A stretch of DNA of 64,000 bases from an uncultured Eubacteriales bacterium (GTDB lineage: Bacteria; Bacillota; Clostridia; Christensenellales; Aristaeellaceae): NCBI GenBank assembly GCA_902764875.1, contig CACWXP010000006.1, forward strand, positions 1 to 64,000, given 5' to 3'. Made by a program: the position numbers and the translations under genes. The notes under the pieces are model-generated. The model worked only from the letters and a program-made list of their open reading frames with translations. It was not told the DNA's origin and did not search any database. Each line of letters begins with the position of its first letter. Position 1 is the stretch's first letter. This document shows positions 15,650-24,554 of the stretch, piece after piece.

Positions 15650-15661
15650 TTTTGGGTAATG

Positions 15662-15687
15662 AAAAACGGGGCTTTCGCCCCGTTTTT
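15662..15687. terminator. Bidirectional terminator
   Basis: AAAAACGGGGC and GCCCCGTTTTT form a perfect 11-bp stem with a TTTC loop, serving the converging genes ending at 15564 and 15702. Confidence 0.92.
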
Positions 15688-15701
15688 GATTTGGTTCTTT
15701 A

Positions 15702-15950
15702 CTATTCTTTTTCCTTTGATTCCCGGACCAGGCTTGTGATCAGGGAGATGAGAAAGAGGGGGATTCCGATGATCCCGGCCGGAAGCCACCAGTTTGCGCA
15801 GAAGGCGCAGAACTGCTCCAGCGCAAAATCATAGCGGTATTTCGTCATGAAGGCGGCGGGATTCCTTCTGAGAACCAGACCGATAACAAAGATGACGATC
15901 AGCAGGACGCCGATAAAAATCGCGACTGCGCCGGATTTCCTTGCTTTCAT
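15702..15950 (-). CDS. Small two-TM membrane protein
   Basis: An 82-residue protein starting MKARKSGAVAIFIGVLLIVI. GGAGG lies 5 bases before this ATG; the longer frame to 16034 has no ribosome site and overlaps the upstream gene. Two TM segments (about 9-30 and 52-75) are followed by a charged SLVRESKEKE tail. No family recognised. It follows the SH3 protein in the same direction by 23 bases and is probably co-transcribed with it. Confidence 0.65.
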   Translation of the reverse strand: MKARKSGAVAIFIGVLLIVIFVIGLVLRRNPAAFMTKYRYDFALEQFCAFCANWWLPAGIIGIPLFLISLITSLVRESKEKE

Positions 15951-15973
15951 GAGCGCCTCCGGAAGGGGGAGAG

Positions 15974-16954
15974 TTATCTGATGAAGAACTTTCCGGGCAT
16001 GTAGCCGCTTACTCCGTTGACCTGGACTTTCCACCAGTAAGGATCGTTACCGGCGTCCAGCACTGTGACAGTTGCACCGACAGCGATGACATCAGAAGAC
16101 CAGCCGAGGCCTTCGCCCCTGTAGAGACGGGGACTGTTGCCTTCCGAGTCTTTCACAGCCGTTGCACTGAAGGGGAAGCCGCTTGACTGCTGGACATCAG
16201 CGGGGGCGACGGGGGCATCACCGGTCGGAATGGAAGCTGCCGCGGCCTGGGCTGAAATCTGCGCAGGCTTGTTGCGGCTGAGATACTTGGACCGCATGTA
16301 GCCTTCATGGCCGTTGGCCATCCGGACGTAGGAGAACTCCCCGAGCTCGGCGAGCACGGTGACGGCTGTGCCGTTATAATAGGTTTCGAAGACGGCACTG
16401 TCGGAGCCGGAGGGTTCACCGCGCAGGCCGATGGGATCACCGCGGGTGACCACCCAGGCGGTGTAATTCACCGATTTGCCTCCGGACGTGGCACCGGATC
16501 CGGAAACCTTTTTGCGGCTGAGGACCGAGTTGGCAACATAGCCGTAGCCCGCGTCGCTGGAGACGAAGGAATAGGCGGAGCCGCTGGTGATCACGGTGAC
16601 TTTGGCACCCTTAGACAGGGAACCTTCGTTCTGGAAGCCGGAACCGGGGCCGTGCTTCAGGCCGGTATCCTTGGAGACCCAGGCCGTGAAACTCTTATCC
16701 CGGGAGAGATATTTCTTTTCAATATAGCCGGCGACGCCGTTGGAAAAGGTGACGCTGGCCCAGGTGCTGTCAACGGATTTGTTGATATACAGCGCCCAGT
16801 CTGCCCGATAGGAGTCGATGGCCTTGGAATCGTAGCCCGGAAGATTGAAGATGCGCTTTTTATCGGTAAGCCGGTACCACCCGGCAGCAGACGCGGCCGC
16901 GCAGGAGATGATCAGGATCAGGGCAAGGGAAAGGGCAACCAGACGTTTCATCAT
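15974..16954 (-). CDS. Secreted protein with multiple bacterial SH3 domains
   Basis: A 326-residue protein. The start at 16954 (MMKRLVALSLALILIISCAA) lies 8 bases after GGAGG; the longer frame to 17029 lacks a ribosome site. After the signal peptide there are four SH3b-like repeats, each ending in a 'GYxxxxYLSR' or similar strand: AGYIEKKYLSRDKSF, YGYVANSVLSRKK, EGYMRSKYLSRNK, SGYMPGKFFIR. Such domains bind cell-wall peptides. There is no catalytic domain, so it may be a wall-binding or scaffold protein. Confidence 0.82.
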   Translation of the reverse strand: MMKRLVALSLALILIISCAAASAAGWYRLTDKKRIFNLPGYDSKAIDSYRADWALYINKSVDSTWASVTFSNGVAGYIEKKYLSRDKSFTAWVSKDTGLKHGPGSGFQNEGSLSKGAKVTVITSGSAYSFVSSDAGYGYVANSVLSRKKVSGSGATSGGKSVNYTAWVVTRGDPIGLRGEPSGSDSAVFETYYNGTAVTVLAELGEFSYVRMANGHEGYMRSKYLSRNKPAQISAQAAAASIPTGDAPVAPADVQQSSGFPFSATAVKDSEGNSPRLYRGEGLGWSSDVIAVGATVTVLDAGNDPYWWKVQVNGVSGYMPGKFFIR

Positions 16955-17062
16955 GAAATATCCCTCCAGTGTTTTGTCAGGTGCAATTATTATAACCGAG
17001 AAAGATGGACAAATGATTACGCTTTCCACACAGAAGCATTACAACTTATCGAAGAAAAAGCC

Positions 17063-17091
17063 TTGACTTTAGCACGATAAAGTGGTAGCAT
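17063..17091 (+). promoter_or_regulatory. Promoter P1 of the histidine operon
   Basis: TTGACT (17063-17068), 17-base spacer, TAGCAT (17086-17091), 89 bases before the hisZ start. Confidence 0.65.
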
Positions 17092-17100
17092 GGCAAAGTA

Positions 17101-17145
17101 CCGGGCGAGAAAACGTTTTCATTCCGCCCGGGAACGTGATATAAT
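17101..17145 (+). promoter_or_regulatory. Promoter P2 and cre-like palindrome of the histidine operon
   Basis: TGATATAAT (17137-17145) is an extended -10 with a weak -35 TTTTCA (17116-17121). GAAAACGTTTTC (17109-17120) is a perfect 12-bp palindrome over that -35; AGAAAACGTTTTCA matches the CcpA cre consensus TGAAAACGTTTTCA at 13 of 14 positions. The flanking CCGGGCG (17101-17107) and CGCCCGG (17125-17131) can pair around it in P1 transcripts. No T-box signature is seen. Confidence 0.6.
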
Positions 17146-17179
17146 CAGCACGTTATTGAGCACGAAAGGCGGATTTACC

Positions 17180-18127
17180 ATGCAGATTGATGAACGGGTC
17201 ATGGACAGCCAGGAGAGAATCGGGTTTCTGCTGCGGACCCTGTACGCGGGATCCGGATACAGCCGGTATCGGATGGGCAAGTTTGAGGAATACGATCTGT
17301 ACAGCAGGAACAAGGATTTTCTTTTTTCCGAAGGCGTGATTACCTTTACGGACACCAACGGGCGGCTGATGGCCCTGAAGCCGGACGTTACGCTTTCCAT
17401 CGTCAAGAACACGCGGGACAAGGCCGGAGAGCTGCAGAAGCTGTACTACCACGAAAACGTGTACCGCGTGGCATCGGCGGAGGACGGATTTCGGGAGATG
17501 ACCCAGGTTGGGGTCGAGTGCATGGGCGATGTGGACGGCCCATGTGTTGCGGAAGTGCTACGGCTTGCGGCGGAAAGTTTACGGGCCTGCAGCGAGGAAT
17601 ACGTGCTGGAGATCAGCCATCTGGGGCTGCTGGGCGCCTTTGTGGACGCGATTGCTTCCAATGAAAAGATGCGGGACGAGCTGCTGCAGTGCGTTGTGGA
17701 AAAAAATCTGCACGGGATCCGGAGAATCTGCGCGGCGAACGGCAAGAGCGAGAACGCCGCGGAGCCCCTTTGCCGGCTGCTTTCCCTGTACGGAACGCCG
17801 AAGAGCGTGATGCCGAAGATCCGGGCGCTGGCGGAGGACAACGGCGCGGCGGAATACGCGGAAGAGCTTTCGCAGGCGGCGGCCGCCTTTGCGGGGAGCG
17901 AGGCGGAAAGCCGGATCCGGATTGATTTTTCGGCTTCGGGCGACGTGAAGTACTACAACGGGATCGCCTTCAAGGGCTTCATCAGCGGGATTCCGGGAAG
18001 CGTGCTTTCCGGGGGACAGTACGACCGGCTGATGCGCCGGATGGGCCGAAAGGACCGGGCGATCGGGTTTGCCGTTTTCATGAACATGCTGGAGCGGCTG
18101 AAGGAAGGAGGAAGGACCGATGATTAA
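17180..18127 (+). CDS. hisZ: ATP phosphoribosyltransferase regulatory subunit HisZ
   Basis: A 315-residue HisRS-like protein without aminoacylation activity that pairs with short HisG to form the first enzyme of histidine synthesis. Seen: FLFSEGVITFTDTNGRLMAL, then 'KPDVTLSIVKNTR' and the C-terminal 'DVKYYNGIAFKGFISGIPG' and 'SGGQYDRLMRRMG'. The start MQIDERV at 17180 has AAAGGCGG upstream; the frame's earlier ATG at 17090 lies between the two promoters and is not used. The 3' end overlaps hisG by 8 bases. Confidence 0.95.
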   Translation: MQIDERVMDSQERIGFLLRTLYAGSGYSRYRMGKFEEYDLYSRNKDFLFSEGVITFTDTNGRLMALKPDVTLSIVKNTRDKAGELQKLYYHENVYRVASAEDGFREMTQVGVECMGDVDGPCVAEVLRLAAESLRACSEEYVLEISHLGLLGAFVDAIASNEKMRDELLQCVVEKNLHGIRRICAANGKSENAAEPLCRLLSLYGTPKSVMPKIRALAEDNGAAEYAEELSQAAAAFAGSEAESRIRIDFSASGDVKYYNGIAFKGFISGIPGSVLSGGQYDRLMRRMGRKDRAIGFAVFMNMLERLKEGGRTDD

Positions 18128-18746
18128 TATCGCACTGCCGAAAGGGCGCCTTGGGGAAAAGGTTTACGCGATGTTTGAAAAAGCGGGCTTTCCCTGCCCG
18201 GCACTGCTGGAGAACAGCCGGAAACTGACCTTCGACAACGAGGAGGCGGGGGTTCGGTATTTCTGGGTGAAGCCCTCGGACGTTGCGATCTATGTGGAAC
18301 GGGGCGCGGCGGACCTGGGCGTGGCGGGGAAGGACATCCTGATGGAATACCGGCCGGAAGTTTATGAGCTGCTGGACCTGAACATCGGCAAATGCCGGAT
18401 GGCGGTGGCGGCGCCGGAGCATTTTCAGGACAATCCCAGCCGGACACTGCGGGTGGCGACAAAATTCAGCCGGGTGGCGAGGGATTACTACGCCTCCTGC
18501 GGGCGGGACATCGACATCATCCATCTGAACGGTTCCATCGAGATCGCGCCGATATTGGGCCTGTCGGACGTGATTGTGGACATTGTGGAGACGGGCACCA
18601 CGCTGCGGGAAAACCACCTGGAAGTGATCGAGACGATTTTCCCGATTTCGGCCCGGCTGATCGCCAACAAATCGGGATTCAAATTCAAGACCGCGCAGAT
18701 TGAGCGGCTGCTGGAGGAAATGCGGAAGGAAGTGGAAGAAGCATGA
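18120..18746 (+). CDS. hisG: ATP phosphoribosyltransferase catalytic subunit, short form
   Basis: A 208-residue protein, the short HisG form that needs HisZ and lacks the C-terminal regulatory domain. It condenses ATP and PRPP, the committed step of histidine synthesis. Seen: INIALPKGRLGEKVYAMFEK at the start and the PRPP-site 'LSDVIVDIVETGTTLREN'. GGAGGAAGGACCG precedes the ATG inside hisZ. It overlaps hisD by four bases (ATGA). Confidence 0.97.
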   Translation: MINIALPKGRLGEKVYAMFEKAGFPCPALLENSRKLTFDNEEAGVRYFWVKPSDVAIYVERGAADLGVAGKDILMEYRPEVYELLDLNIGKCRMAVAAPEHFQDNPSRTLRVATKFSRVARDYYASCGRDIDIIHLNGSIEIAPILGLSDVIVDIVETGTTLRENHLEVIETIFPISARLIANKSGFKFKTAQIERLLEEMRKEVEEA

Positions 18747-20011
18747 TCCGGATTATGAAATACGGCGAGGTTCCGAACAGCGAGATTTTTCTGCGGAACA
18801 TGCCGACGATGAACGTGACGGACACGGTGGCGGAGATTCTTCGGAACGTGCGGGAGCGGGGCGACGAGGCCCTGCGGGAATACACGGAGAAGTTTGACCA
18901 CACCCGATTGGAAAGCCTGGTGGTGACAGAGGAAGAGATGCGGGAAGCGCTGGATGAAGTGGATCCGGACTTTCTGCGGATTCTGCGCCGGGCGGCGGAG
19001 AACATTCGCAAATTCCACAGCCGGCAGGTTCGCAATTCCTTCATTATTAATGATGAGGACGGCATCCTGATGGGACAGAAGGTGATCCCGGTGGACCGGG
19101 CGGGCCTCTACGTGCCCGGGGGCACGGCGGTGTATCCCTCCACGGTGCTGATGGACGTGATTCCCGCGAAGATTGCCGGCGTGAAGGAAGTGATTCTGAC
19201 GACGCCGCCCGGACGGGACGGGAAGATCAACCCGGCGGTGCTGGCCGCGGCCTCGGTGGCCGGGGCGGACCGGATTGTGAAGATCGGCGGCGCGCAGGCC
19301 ATCGCGGCGCTGGCTTTCGGGACGGAATCCGTGCCGAAGGTGGACAAGATCGTCGGACCGGGGAATGCCTTTGTGGCGGAGGCCAAGCGCCAGGTATACG
19401 GCATGGTTTCCATCGACATGATTGCGGGGCCCAGCGAGATCCTGGTGGTGGCGGACGGAAAATCCAACCCCGCGTGGGTGGCGGCGGATCTGCTGAGCCA
19501 GGCGGAGCACGACAAGGTTGCCAGCGCGGTGCTGGTGACGGACAGCGCGGAACTGGCGGAGAAGGTTTCGGAAGAGATTGAAAAGCAGATTCCGGAGCTG
19601 ATCCGCAGCGAGATCGCCCGGGTTTCCATTGACCAGAACGGAAAAATCATTGTGGCGGACGACCTGCGGGCCGCCATTGAGATTGCCAACGAGATCGCGC
19701 CGGAACACCTGGAACTTTGCGTGGACAACCCGTTTGATTACCTGGACGGGATCCGCCACGCCGGATCCGTTTTCCTGGGGCGGAACTGCCCGGAAGCGCT
19801 GGGCGACTATCTGGCCGGACCGAACCACACGCTGCCTACGCAGGGAACGGCGCGGTTCTCCAGCCCGCTGAGCGTGGATGACTTTGTGAAGAAAACGCAG
19901 TATACTTACTATACAAAGGAAGCGCTGGGCCGGGTTGCGGCGGACGTGGAGGCCTTTGCAGAGAAGGAAGGGCTGACCGGGCACGCGCGGAGCGCCCTGG
20001 TGAGGATTTAG
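18743..20011 (+). CDS. hisD: Histidinol dehydrogenase
   Basis: A 422-residue zinc enzyme oxidising L-histidinol to L-histidine in two NAD-dependent steps. Seen: GLYVPGGTAVYPSTVLMDVI, 'KIVGPGNAFVAEAKRQVYG', 'IDMIAGPSEILVVADG', and zinc-site 'SQAEHDKVASAVLVTD' and 'GPNHTLPTQGTARFSSPLS'. The last codons (AGG ATT TAG) merge into the heptameric repeat downstream. Confidence 0.97.
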   Translation: MIRIMKYGEVPNSEIFLRNMPTMNVTDTVAEILRNVRERGDEALREYTEKFDHTRLESLVVTEEEMREALDEVDPDFLRILRRAAENIRKFHSRQVRNSFIINDEDGILMGQKVIPVDRAGLYVPGGTAVYPSTVLMDVIPAKIAGVKEVILTTPPGRDGKINPAVLAAASVAGADRIVKIGGAQAIAALAFGTESVPKVDKIVGPGNAFVAEAKRQVYGMVSIDMIAGPSEILVVADGKSNPAWVAADLLSQAEHDKVASAVLVTDSAELAEKVSEEIEKQIPELIRSEIARVSIDQNGKIIVADDLRAAIEIANEIAPEHLELCVDNPFDYLDGIRHAGSVFLGRNCPEALGDYLAGPNHTLPTQGTARFSSPLSVDDFVKKTQYTYYTKEALGRVAADVEAFAEKEGLTGHARSALVRI

Positions 20012-20059
20012 TGGATAGAGGGTATAGGTTTTGGATTTGGGGTTTTGGGCTTTGGGAGC
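20004..20059. repeat. Degenerate 7-bp-period repeat, hisD-hisC gap
   Basis: Eight consecutive heptamers: GGATTTA GTGGATA, then GAGGGTA TAGGTTT, TGGATTT GGGGTTT, TGGGCTT TGGGAGC. It begins within the last codons of hisD. Confidence 0.7.
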
Positions 20060-20086
20060 TGACGCTTTAGTTTGGAGGGATGCGGA

Positions 20087-21145
20087 ATGAGCAGGTTCTT
20101 TTCGGAAAAGTATGCGGAGCTGGAGGCTTATGTTCCGGGGGAACAGCCGAAGGATCAGCAGTATATCAAACTGAACACGAACGAGAATGCTTTTCCGCCG
20201 CATCCGGCCGTTGCGCAGGCCGCGGAAAAAGCCGCGAGGGAGCTGCACCTGTATCCGGACCCCGAATGCATGCAGATCCGGAAGGCGCTGGCGGAGAAAA
20301 CGGGATTGTCTGTGGATGAGCTGATCATGGTGAACGGCAGCGACGACATCCTGAACTTTGCCTTCATGGCTTTCTGCGACCGGCATATTCCGGCGGTTTT
20401 TCCGGACATTACCTACGGCTTCTACAGCGTTTTTGCGCGGCTGAACCAGGTTGAATACCGCGAAATTCCGCTGCAGGAGGACCTGACGATCCGGGTGGAC
20501 GACTATCTTCAGGCGGCGGGAACGATTTTCATCGCCAACCCGAACGCACCGACGGGGATCGCGCTGAGCCGGGAACAGATTGAGAAAATTCTGCAGGCCA
20601 ACCCCTACAACGTGGTGGTGGTGGACGAGGCGTACGTGGACTTTGGGGCGGAAAGCTGCATTCCGCTGATTGCGGAATACGACAACCTGCTGGTGACGCA
20701 GACGTTCTCGAAATCCCGGTCCATGGCCGGAGCACGGCTGGGTTTCGGGGCGGCCAGCCCGGAGATCATCCGGGATCTGGAGACGATCCGGTATTCGACG
20801 AATCCCTACAACATCGACCGGATGACCATGGCGGCCGGAACGGCCTGCCTGGAGCACGACGAATACAACCGGACGAACTGCCGAAAGATCATGCGGACCC
20901 GGGAGAAGACCCGGAAGGCGCTGGAGAAGCTGGGCTTCGAGGTGACGGAATCGAAAGCCAACTTCCTGTTTGCGCGGCACCCGGAGATCAGCGGAGAGGA
21001 GCTTTACCGGCAGCTGAAGGAGCGGGGGATTCTGATCCGCCACTTCGGGGCGGAGCGGATCCGGGACTACAACCGGATTTCCGTCGGGACGGACGAGCAG
21101 ATGGACGCGCTGATCCGGGAGACGGAGCAGGTTTTAAGGGGTTAG
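20087..21145 (+). CDS. hisC: Histidinol-phosphate aminotransferase
   Basis: A 352-residue class I/II aminotransferase using PLP to make histidinol phosphate from imidazole acetol phosphate. Seen: IKLNTNENAFPPHPAVAQAA, 'NPNAPTGIALSREQ', 'VVVDEAYVDFG' and the PLP lysine in 'TFSKSRSMAGARLGFG'. The ATG at 20087 has GGAGGGA 6 bases upstream; ATG 20072 would overlap that site. The 75-base gap to hisD holds a repeat, the only sizeable gap before hisB. Confidence 0.96.
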   Translation: MSRFFSEKYAELEAYVPGEQPKDQQYIKLNTNENAFPPHPAVAQAAEKAARELHLYPDPECMQIRKALAEKTGLSVDELIMVNGSDDILNFAFMAFCDRHIPAVFPDITYGFYSVFARLNQVEYREIPLQEDLTIRVDDYLQAAGTIFIANPNAPTGIALSREQIEKILQANPYNVVVVDEAYVDFGAESCIPLIAEYDNLLVTQTFSKSRSMAGARLGFGAASPEIIRDLETIRYSTNPYNIDRMTMAAGTACLEHDEYNRTNCRKIMRTREKTRKALEKLGFEVTESKANFLFARHPEISGEELYRQLKERGILIRHFGAERIRDYNRISVGTDEQMDALIRETEQVLRG

Positions 21146-21205
21146 GGTTCAGGAATTTTTCGAGGATTTAGGGGATCAGATTCAGGCGATTTCGGTTCTG
21201 GACTT
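21132..21205. repeat. Degenerate 7-bp-period repeat, hisC-hisB gap
   Basis: Heptamers such as GGGTTAG GGTTCAG, then after a slip GGATTTA GGGGATC AGATTCA and GGCGATT TCGGTTC. It covers the end of hisC and the gap before hisB, whose AGGAGG follows. Confidence 0.6.
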
Positions 21206-21220
21206 TTTTAGGAGGTTTTT

Positions 21221-21808
21221 ATGCGAACGGCGGAGATGACCCGCAAGACGGGCGAAACGGATATTCGGATTCGGCTGGATCTGGACGGAACGGGTGTTTG
21301 TGCCATTGATACGGGGGTAGGTTTTCTGGATCACATGCTGGAGCTTTTTGCGCGGCACGGACGGTTCGACCTGGAGGTGACCTGCAAGGGTGATACGCGG
21401 GTGGACGACCACCACTCCGTAGAGGACATCGGGATTGCGCTGGGGCAGGCCTTTGACCGGGCCCTGGGCGACCGGAAGGGGATTTTCCGCTACGGGCAGA
21501 TGATTCTGCCGATGGACGAGACACTGATCCTGAGCGCCGTGGATCTGAGCGGGCGGGGGCTGCTGGCCTACGACCTTCGGATTCCGACGGAAAAGGTCGG
21601 GACCTTTGACACGGAGCTGACGGAGGAGTTCTTCCGGGCGTTGGCGCACAACATGCGCTGCACGCTGCACATCCGGCAGCTGGCCGGGAGCAACAGCCAC
21701 CATATCATTGAGGGTACCTTCAAGAGCGTGGCCCGGAGCCTGCGCGCCGCGGTGCGGGTGGATCCGGAATGCGCGGGAGAAATCCCTTCGACGAAAGGAG
21801 TTCTGTGA
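21221..21808 (+). CDS. hisB: Imidazoleglycerol-phosphate dehydratase
   Basis: A 195-residue manganese enzyme forming imidazole acetol phosphate. Seen: GVGFLDHMLELFARHG, 'DDHHSVEDIGIALGQAF', 'RALAHNMRCTLHI' and 'SNSHHIIEGTFKSVARS'. It is the single-domain form, without the N-terminal phosphatase of enterobacterial HisB; the phosphatase step is covered by hisK at the operon's end. AGGAGG precedes the ATG; TGATG joins it to hisH. Confidence 0.97.
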   Translation: MRTAEMTRKTGETDIRIRLDLDGTGVCAIDTGVGFLDHMLELFARHGRFDLEVTCKGDTRVDDHHSVEDIGIALGQAFDRALGDRKGIFRYGQMILPMDETLILSAVDLSGRGLLAYDLRIPTEKVGTFDTELTEEFFRALAHNMRCTLHIRQLAGSNSHHIIEGTFKSVARSLRAAVRVDPECAGEIPSTKGVL

Positions 21809-22428
21809 TGGTTGCCATCATTGATTACGGAGTCGGGAACCTGTTTTCCCTGCGATCTTCCTTTGCCGCCATCGGCGTGGAGGCGGAGGTGACCAGCGAT
21901 CCGGAGGTCATCCGGGGCGCGGACCGCGTGATTCTGCCGGGGGTCGGCGCCTTCGGCGACGCGGCGGACAAGCTTCGGGAAAGCGGCCTGGACCGGGTGG
22001 TGCGGGAGGAAGCGGAACGGGGGAAACCCCTGATGGGCATCTGCCTGGGGATGCAGCTGCTGTTTGAGCGGAGCTATGAATACGGCGAGCATCTGGGACT
22101 GGGCCTTCTGAAAGGCGAGATCCGGCCGATTGCGGAGCGGATTCCGGCGGGGTTGAAGATTCCGCAGATGGGATGGAACGCACTGAAGATCGTGCGGGAA
22201 TCACCGCTTTTCCGCTATACAAAGGACGGGGAATACGTTTATTTCGTTCATTCCTACAGCGCGGTGAAATGCGAGGATTCGCTGCTGGCTTCGACGGAAT
22301 ACGGCGCGGAGCTGACGGCCTGCGTCGGCAAAGGGAACGTTTTCGGATGCCAGTTTCATCCGGAGAAGAGCGGCGAGGTGGGCCTGCGGATGCTGAAAGC
22401 TTTCTGTGAAACGGAGGCGGGAAGATGA
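21808..22428 (+). CDS. hisH: Imidazole glycerol phosphate synthase, glutaminase subunit
   Basis: A 206-residue class I glutamine amidotransferase supplying ammonia to HisF. Seen: VAIIDYGVGNLFSLRSSF, nucleophile Cys in MGICLGMQLLFERS, and His/Glu in CQFHPEKSGEVG. The ATG at 21808 overlaps the hisB stop (TGATG), with AAAGGAG just upstream; the longer frame to 21769 lies within hisB. Confidence 0.97.
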   Translation: MVAIIDYGVGNLFSLRSSFAAIGVEAEVTSDPEVIRGADRVILPGVGAFGDAADKLRESGLDRVVREEAERGKPLMGICLGMQLLFERSYEYGEHLGLGLLKGEIRPIAERIPAGLKIPQMGWNALKIVRESPLFRYTKDGEYVYFVHSYSAVKCEDSLLASTEYGAELTACVGKGNVFGCQFHPEKSGEVGLRMLKAFCETEAGR

Positions 22429-23138
22429 TTCTGTTTCCGGCGATTGACCTTTTTGAGGGAAAAGCGGTGCGGCTGTACAAGGGCGACTACGGGCAGATGA
22501 CCGTTTACAGCGAACACCCGGAGAAGATTGCCGCGGACTTTGCAGCCTGCGGCGCGACGCATATCCACCTGGTGGACCTGGAAGGGGCCCGGAGCGGGGA
22601 AACGCCGAACCTGGAGACGGTGTTGAAGATTCGTGAAAGCAGCGGGCTGTTCTGCGAAATCGGCGGCGGGATCCGGAGCATGGAGATTGTGGATCGGTAT
22701 CTGGGCGCCGGGCTGGATCGGGTGATCCTGGGGACGGCGGCGGTGGCGGACGAAGGGTTTTTACGCGCGGCAGTGGAGAAATACGGTGCGAAAATCGCCA
22801 CCGGCGCGGACATCCGGGACGGATACGTGGCCGTGAAGGGATGGACGGAGCAATCCGGCGTTACAATGGATGCTTTTTTCGAAAAGATGGAAAGGATCGG
22901 CGTGGCGACGGTGATCTGCACGGATATTTCCCGGGACGGCGCGATGCGGGGCACGAACCGGGAGATGTACCGGACGCTTTCGCAGAAATACTCCCTGCAG
23001 ATTACGGCCAGCGGCGGTGTTTCCACGATGGAGGACGTTCGGCAGCTGCGGGAGATGGATCTTTACGGCGCGATCATCGGTAAGGCGTACTACACGGGAG
23101 ATATCGACCTGAAAAAAGCAATCGAGGTGGCCAGGTGA
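22425..23138 (+). CDS. hisA: ProFAR isomerase HisA
   Basis: A 237-residue TIM barrel catalysing the Amadori rearrangement of ProFAR to PRFAR. Seen: LFPAIDLFEGKAVRLYKGDY, the phosphate-binding 'EIGGGIRSMEIVDRYLGAG' and 'TASGGVSTMEDVRQLREM'. It overlaps hisH by four bases (ATGA) and ends in the hisF start (GTGA). Confidence 0.97.
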   Translation: MILFPAIDLFEGKAVRLYKGDYGQMTVYSEHPEKIAADFAACGATHIHLVDLEGARSGETPNLETVLKIRESSGLFCEIGGGIRSMEIVDRYLGAGLDRVILGTAAVADEGFLRAAVEKYGAKIATGADIRDGYVAVKGWTEQSGVTMDAFFEKMERIGVATVICTDISRDGAMRGTNREMYRTLSQKYSLQITASGGVSTMEDVRQLREMDLYGAIIGKAYYTGDIDLKKAIEVAR

Positions 23139-23902
23139 TTACGAAGAGAATTATCCCCTGCCTGGACGTGAAGGACGGGCGGGTTGTGAAGGGCGTGAAT
23201 TTCCAGCGGCTGGGGGACGTGGCTTCCCCGGTGGAGCTGGCCCGCTACTACAGCGCAAACGGCGCGGATGAACTGGTTTTCTACGACATTACGGCTTCGG
23301 CGGAGGGACGGTCGCTGTTCACGGAGATCCTGACGGAAACGGCGCGGACGGTGTTCATTCCCCTGACAGTCGGCGGCGGGATCAACACGACGGAGGATTT
23401 TGACCGGGTGCTGAAATGCGGCGCGGACAAGGTTTCCGTGAACAGCGGGGCGATCCGGGATCCTTCGCTGGTCGGGAAGGCCGCGAAGCTTTACGGCGAT
23501 CAGTGCGTTGTGCTGAGCGTTGACGTCAAGCGAGTGGACGGCGTTTTCCGGATCTTCGCGAAGGGCGGCCGGGAGAACACGGGCATGGAGGCCATTGAAT
23601 GGATCCGGCGCTGCGTCGGCGAAGGGGCCGGGGAAGTGGTCGTGAACTCGATGGACACGGACGGCGTGAAACAGGGGTTTGACCTGGAACTGCTGGAGAA
23701 GGTTTGCGAGGTGGTGCAGGTGCCGGTGATCGCTTCGGGCGGGGCCGGGAAAATTGAAGACTTCATCACGCTGTTTCAAACGCTGCCCGGCGTGGACGCG
23801 GGGCTGGCGGCATCCATTTTCCACTTCGGGGAAGTGGAGATCAACGAACTGAAAAAAGAAATGAAGCGCAACGGGATTCCGGCGCGGATTCTGGAGGAAT
23901 GA
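23135..23902 (+). CDS. hisF: Imidazole glycerol phosphate synthase, cyclase subunit
   Basis: A 255-residue TIM barrel that uses ammonia from HisH to make imidazole glycerol phosphate and AICAR. Seen: [20 protein letters not shown], '[19 protein letters not shown]', '[10 protein letters not shown]' and '[16 protein letters not shown]'. The start is GTG 23135, overlapping the hisA stop. Confidence 0.97.
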   Translation: MITKRIIPCLDVKDGRVVKGVNFQRLGDVASPVELARYYSANGADELVFYDITASAEGRSLFTEILTETARTVFIPLTVGGGINTTEDFDRVLKCGADKVSVNSGAIRDPSLVGKAAKLYGDQCVVLSVDVKRVDGVFRIFAKGGRENTGMEAIEWIRRCVGEGAGEVVVNSMDTDGVKQGFDLELLEKVCEVVQVPVIASGGAGKIEDFITLFQTLPGVDAGLAASIFHFGEVEINELKKEMKRNGIPARILEE

Positions 23903-23906
23903 AAAA

Positions 23907-24554
23907 ATGCTGAACATCGACGAACTGAAATTTGACGAAAAGGGACTGATTCCCGCGATCGTGGTGGACGCGGAAAACGGGAAGGTGCTGATGCTGGCCT
24001 ACATGAACCGGGAAAGCCTGCAGATTTCCATGGAGAAGGGGTTGACCTGCTTCTGGAGCCGGAGCCGGCAGGAACTGTGGCTGAAGGGCGAGACCAGCGG
24101 GAACTATCAGCACATCGTTTCCATCACGGCGGATTGCGACCGGGACACGCTGATCGTTAAGGTCGAGAAGGACGGGCCGGCCTGCCACAAGGGGACGGAG
24201 AGCTGCTTCAACGACCTGGTTTGGGAAAGCGACGAACGGCATGAGTTTTCTCTCGAGGGGCTGATGAACCTGATTCAGGGGCGGAAAACGGAAAAGAAGG
24301 AAGGTTCCTACACCACCTATCTGTTTGAAAAAGGGCTGGACAAGATATTGAAGAAGGTGGGCGAGGAATCCACCGAGGTGATCATCGCGGCGAAGGATCA
24401 GGACCGGAAGGAAACGATCTATGAAATCGCGGATCTGACGTATCACGTGATGGTGCTGATGATCGAAGCCGGGATTTCTTTGGAAGACATCCACCGGGAG
24501 CTGGCTTCGCGCCACGTGATTGACCACAAAGTAAAGCAGGAGAAAATGACCTGA
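23907..24554 (+). CDS. hisI: Bifunctional PR-AMP cyclohydrolase / PR-ATP pyrophosphatase
   Basis: A 215-residue HisIE fusion for steps two and three. HisI (1-115): [20 protein letters not shown], '[19 protein letters not shown]', and zinc-site cysteines around '[20 protein letters not shown]'. HisE (about 120-215): '[20 protein letters not shown]', '[12 protein letters not shown]'. Four bases follow hisF. TGATG couples it to hisK. Confidence 0.96.
   Translation: MLNIDELKFDEKGLIPAIVVDAENGKVLMLAYMNRESLQISMEKGLTCFWSRSRQELWLKGETSGNYQHIVSITADCDRDTLIVKVEKDGPACHKGTESCFNDLVWESDERHEFSLEGLMNLIQGRKTEKKEGSYTTYLFEKGLDKILKKVGEESTEVIIAAKDQDRKETIYEIADLTYHVMVLMIEAGISLEDIHRELASRHVIDHKVKQEKMT

Noticed and set aside
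17063..17180. T-box riboswitch before the histidine operon
   Set aside because: No AGGGTGG-type T-box sequence and the leader is too short; the palindrome and hairpin are better read as operator DNA.
18488..21043. 851-codon antisense open frame across hisG, hisD and hisC
   Set aside because: Shadow of conserved sense genes; composition is Arg/His/Leu-rich without motifs.
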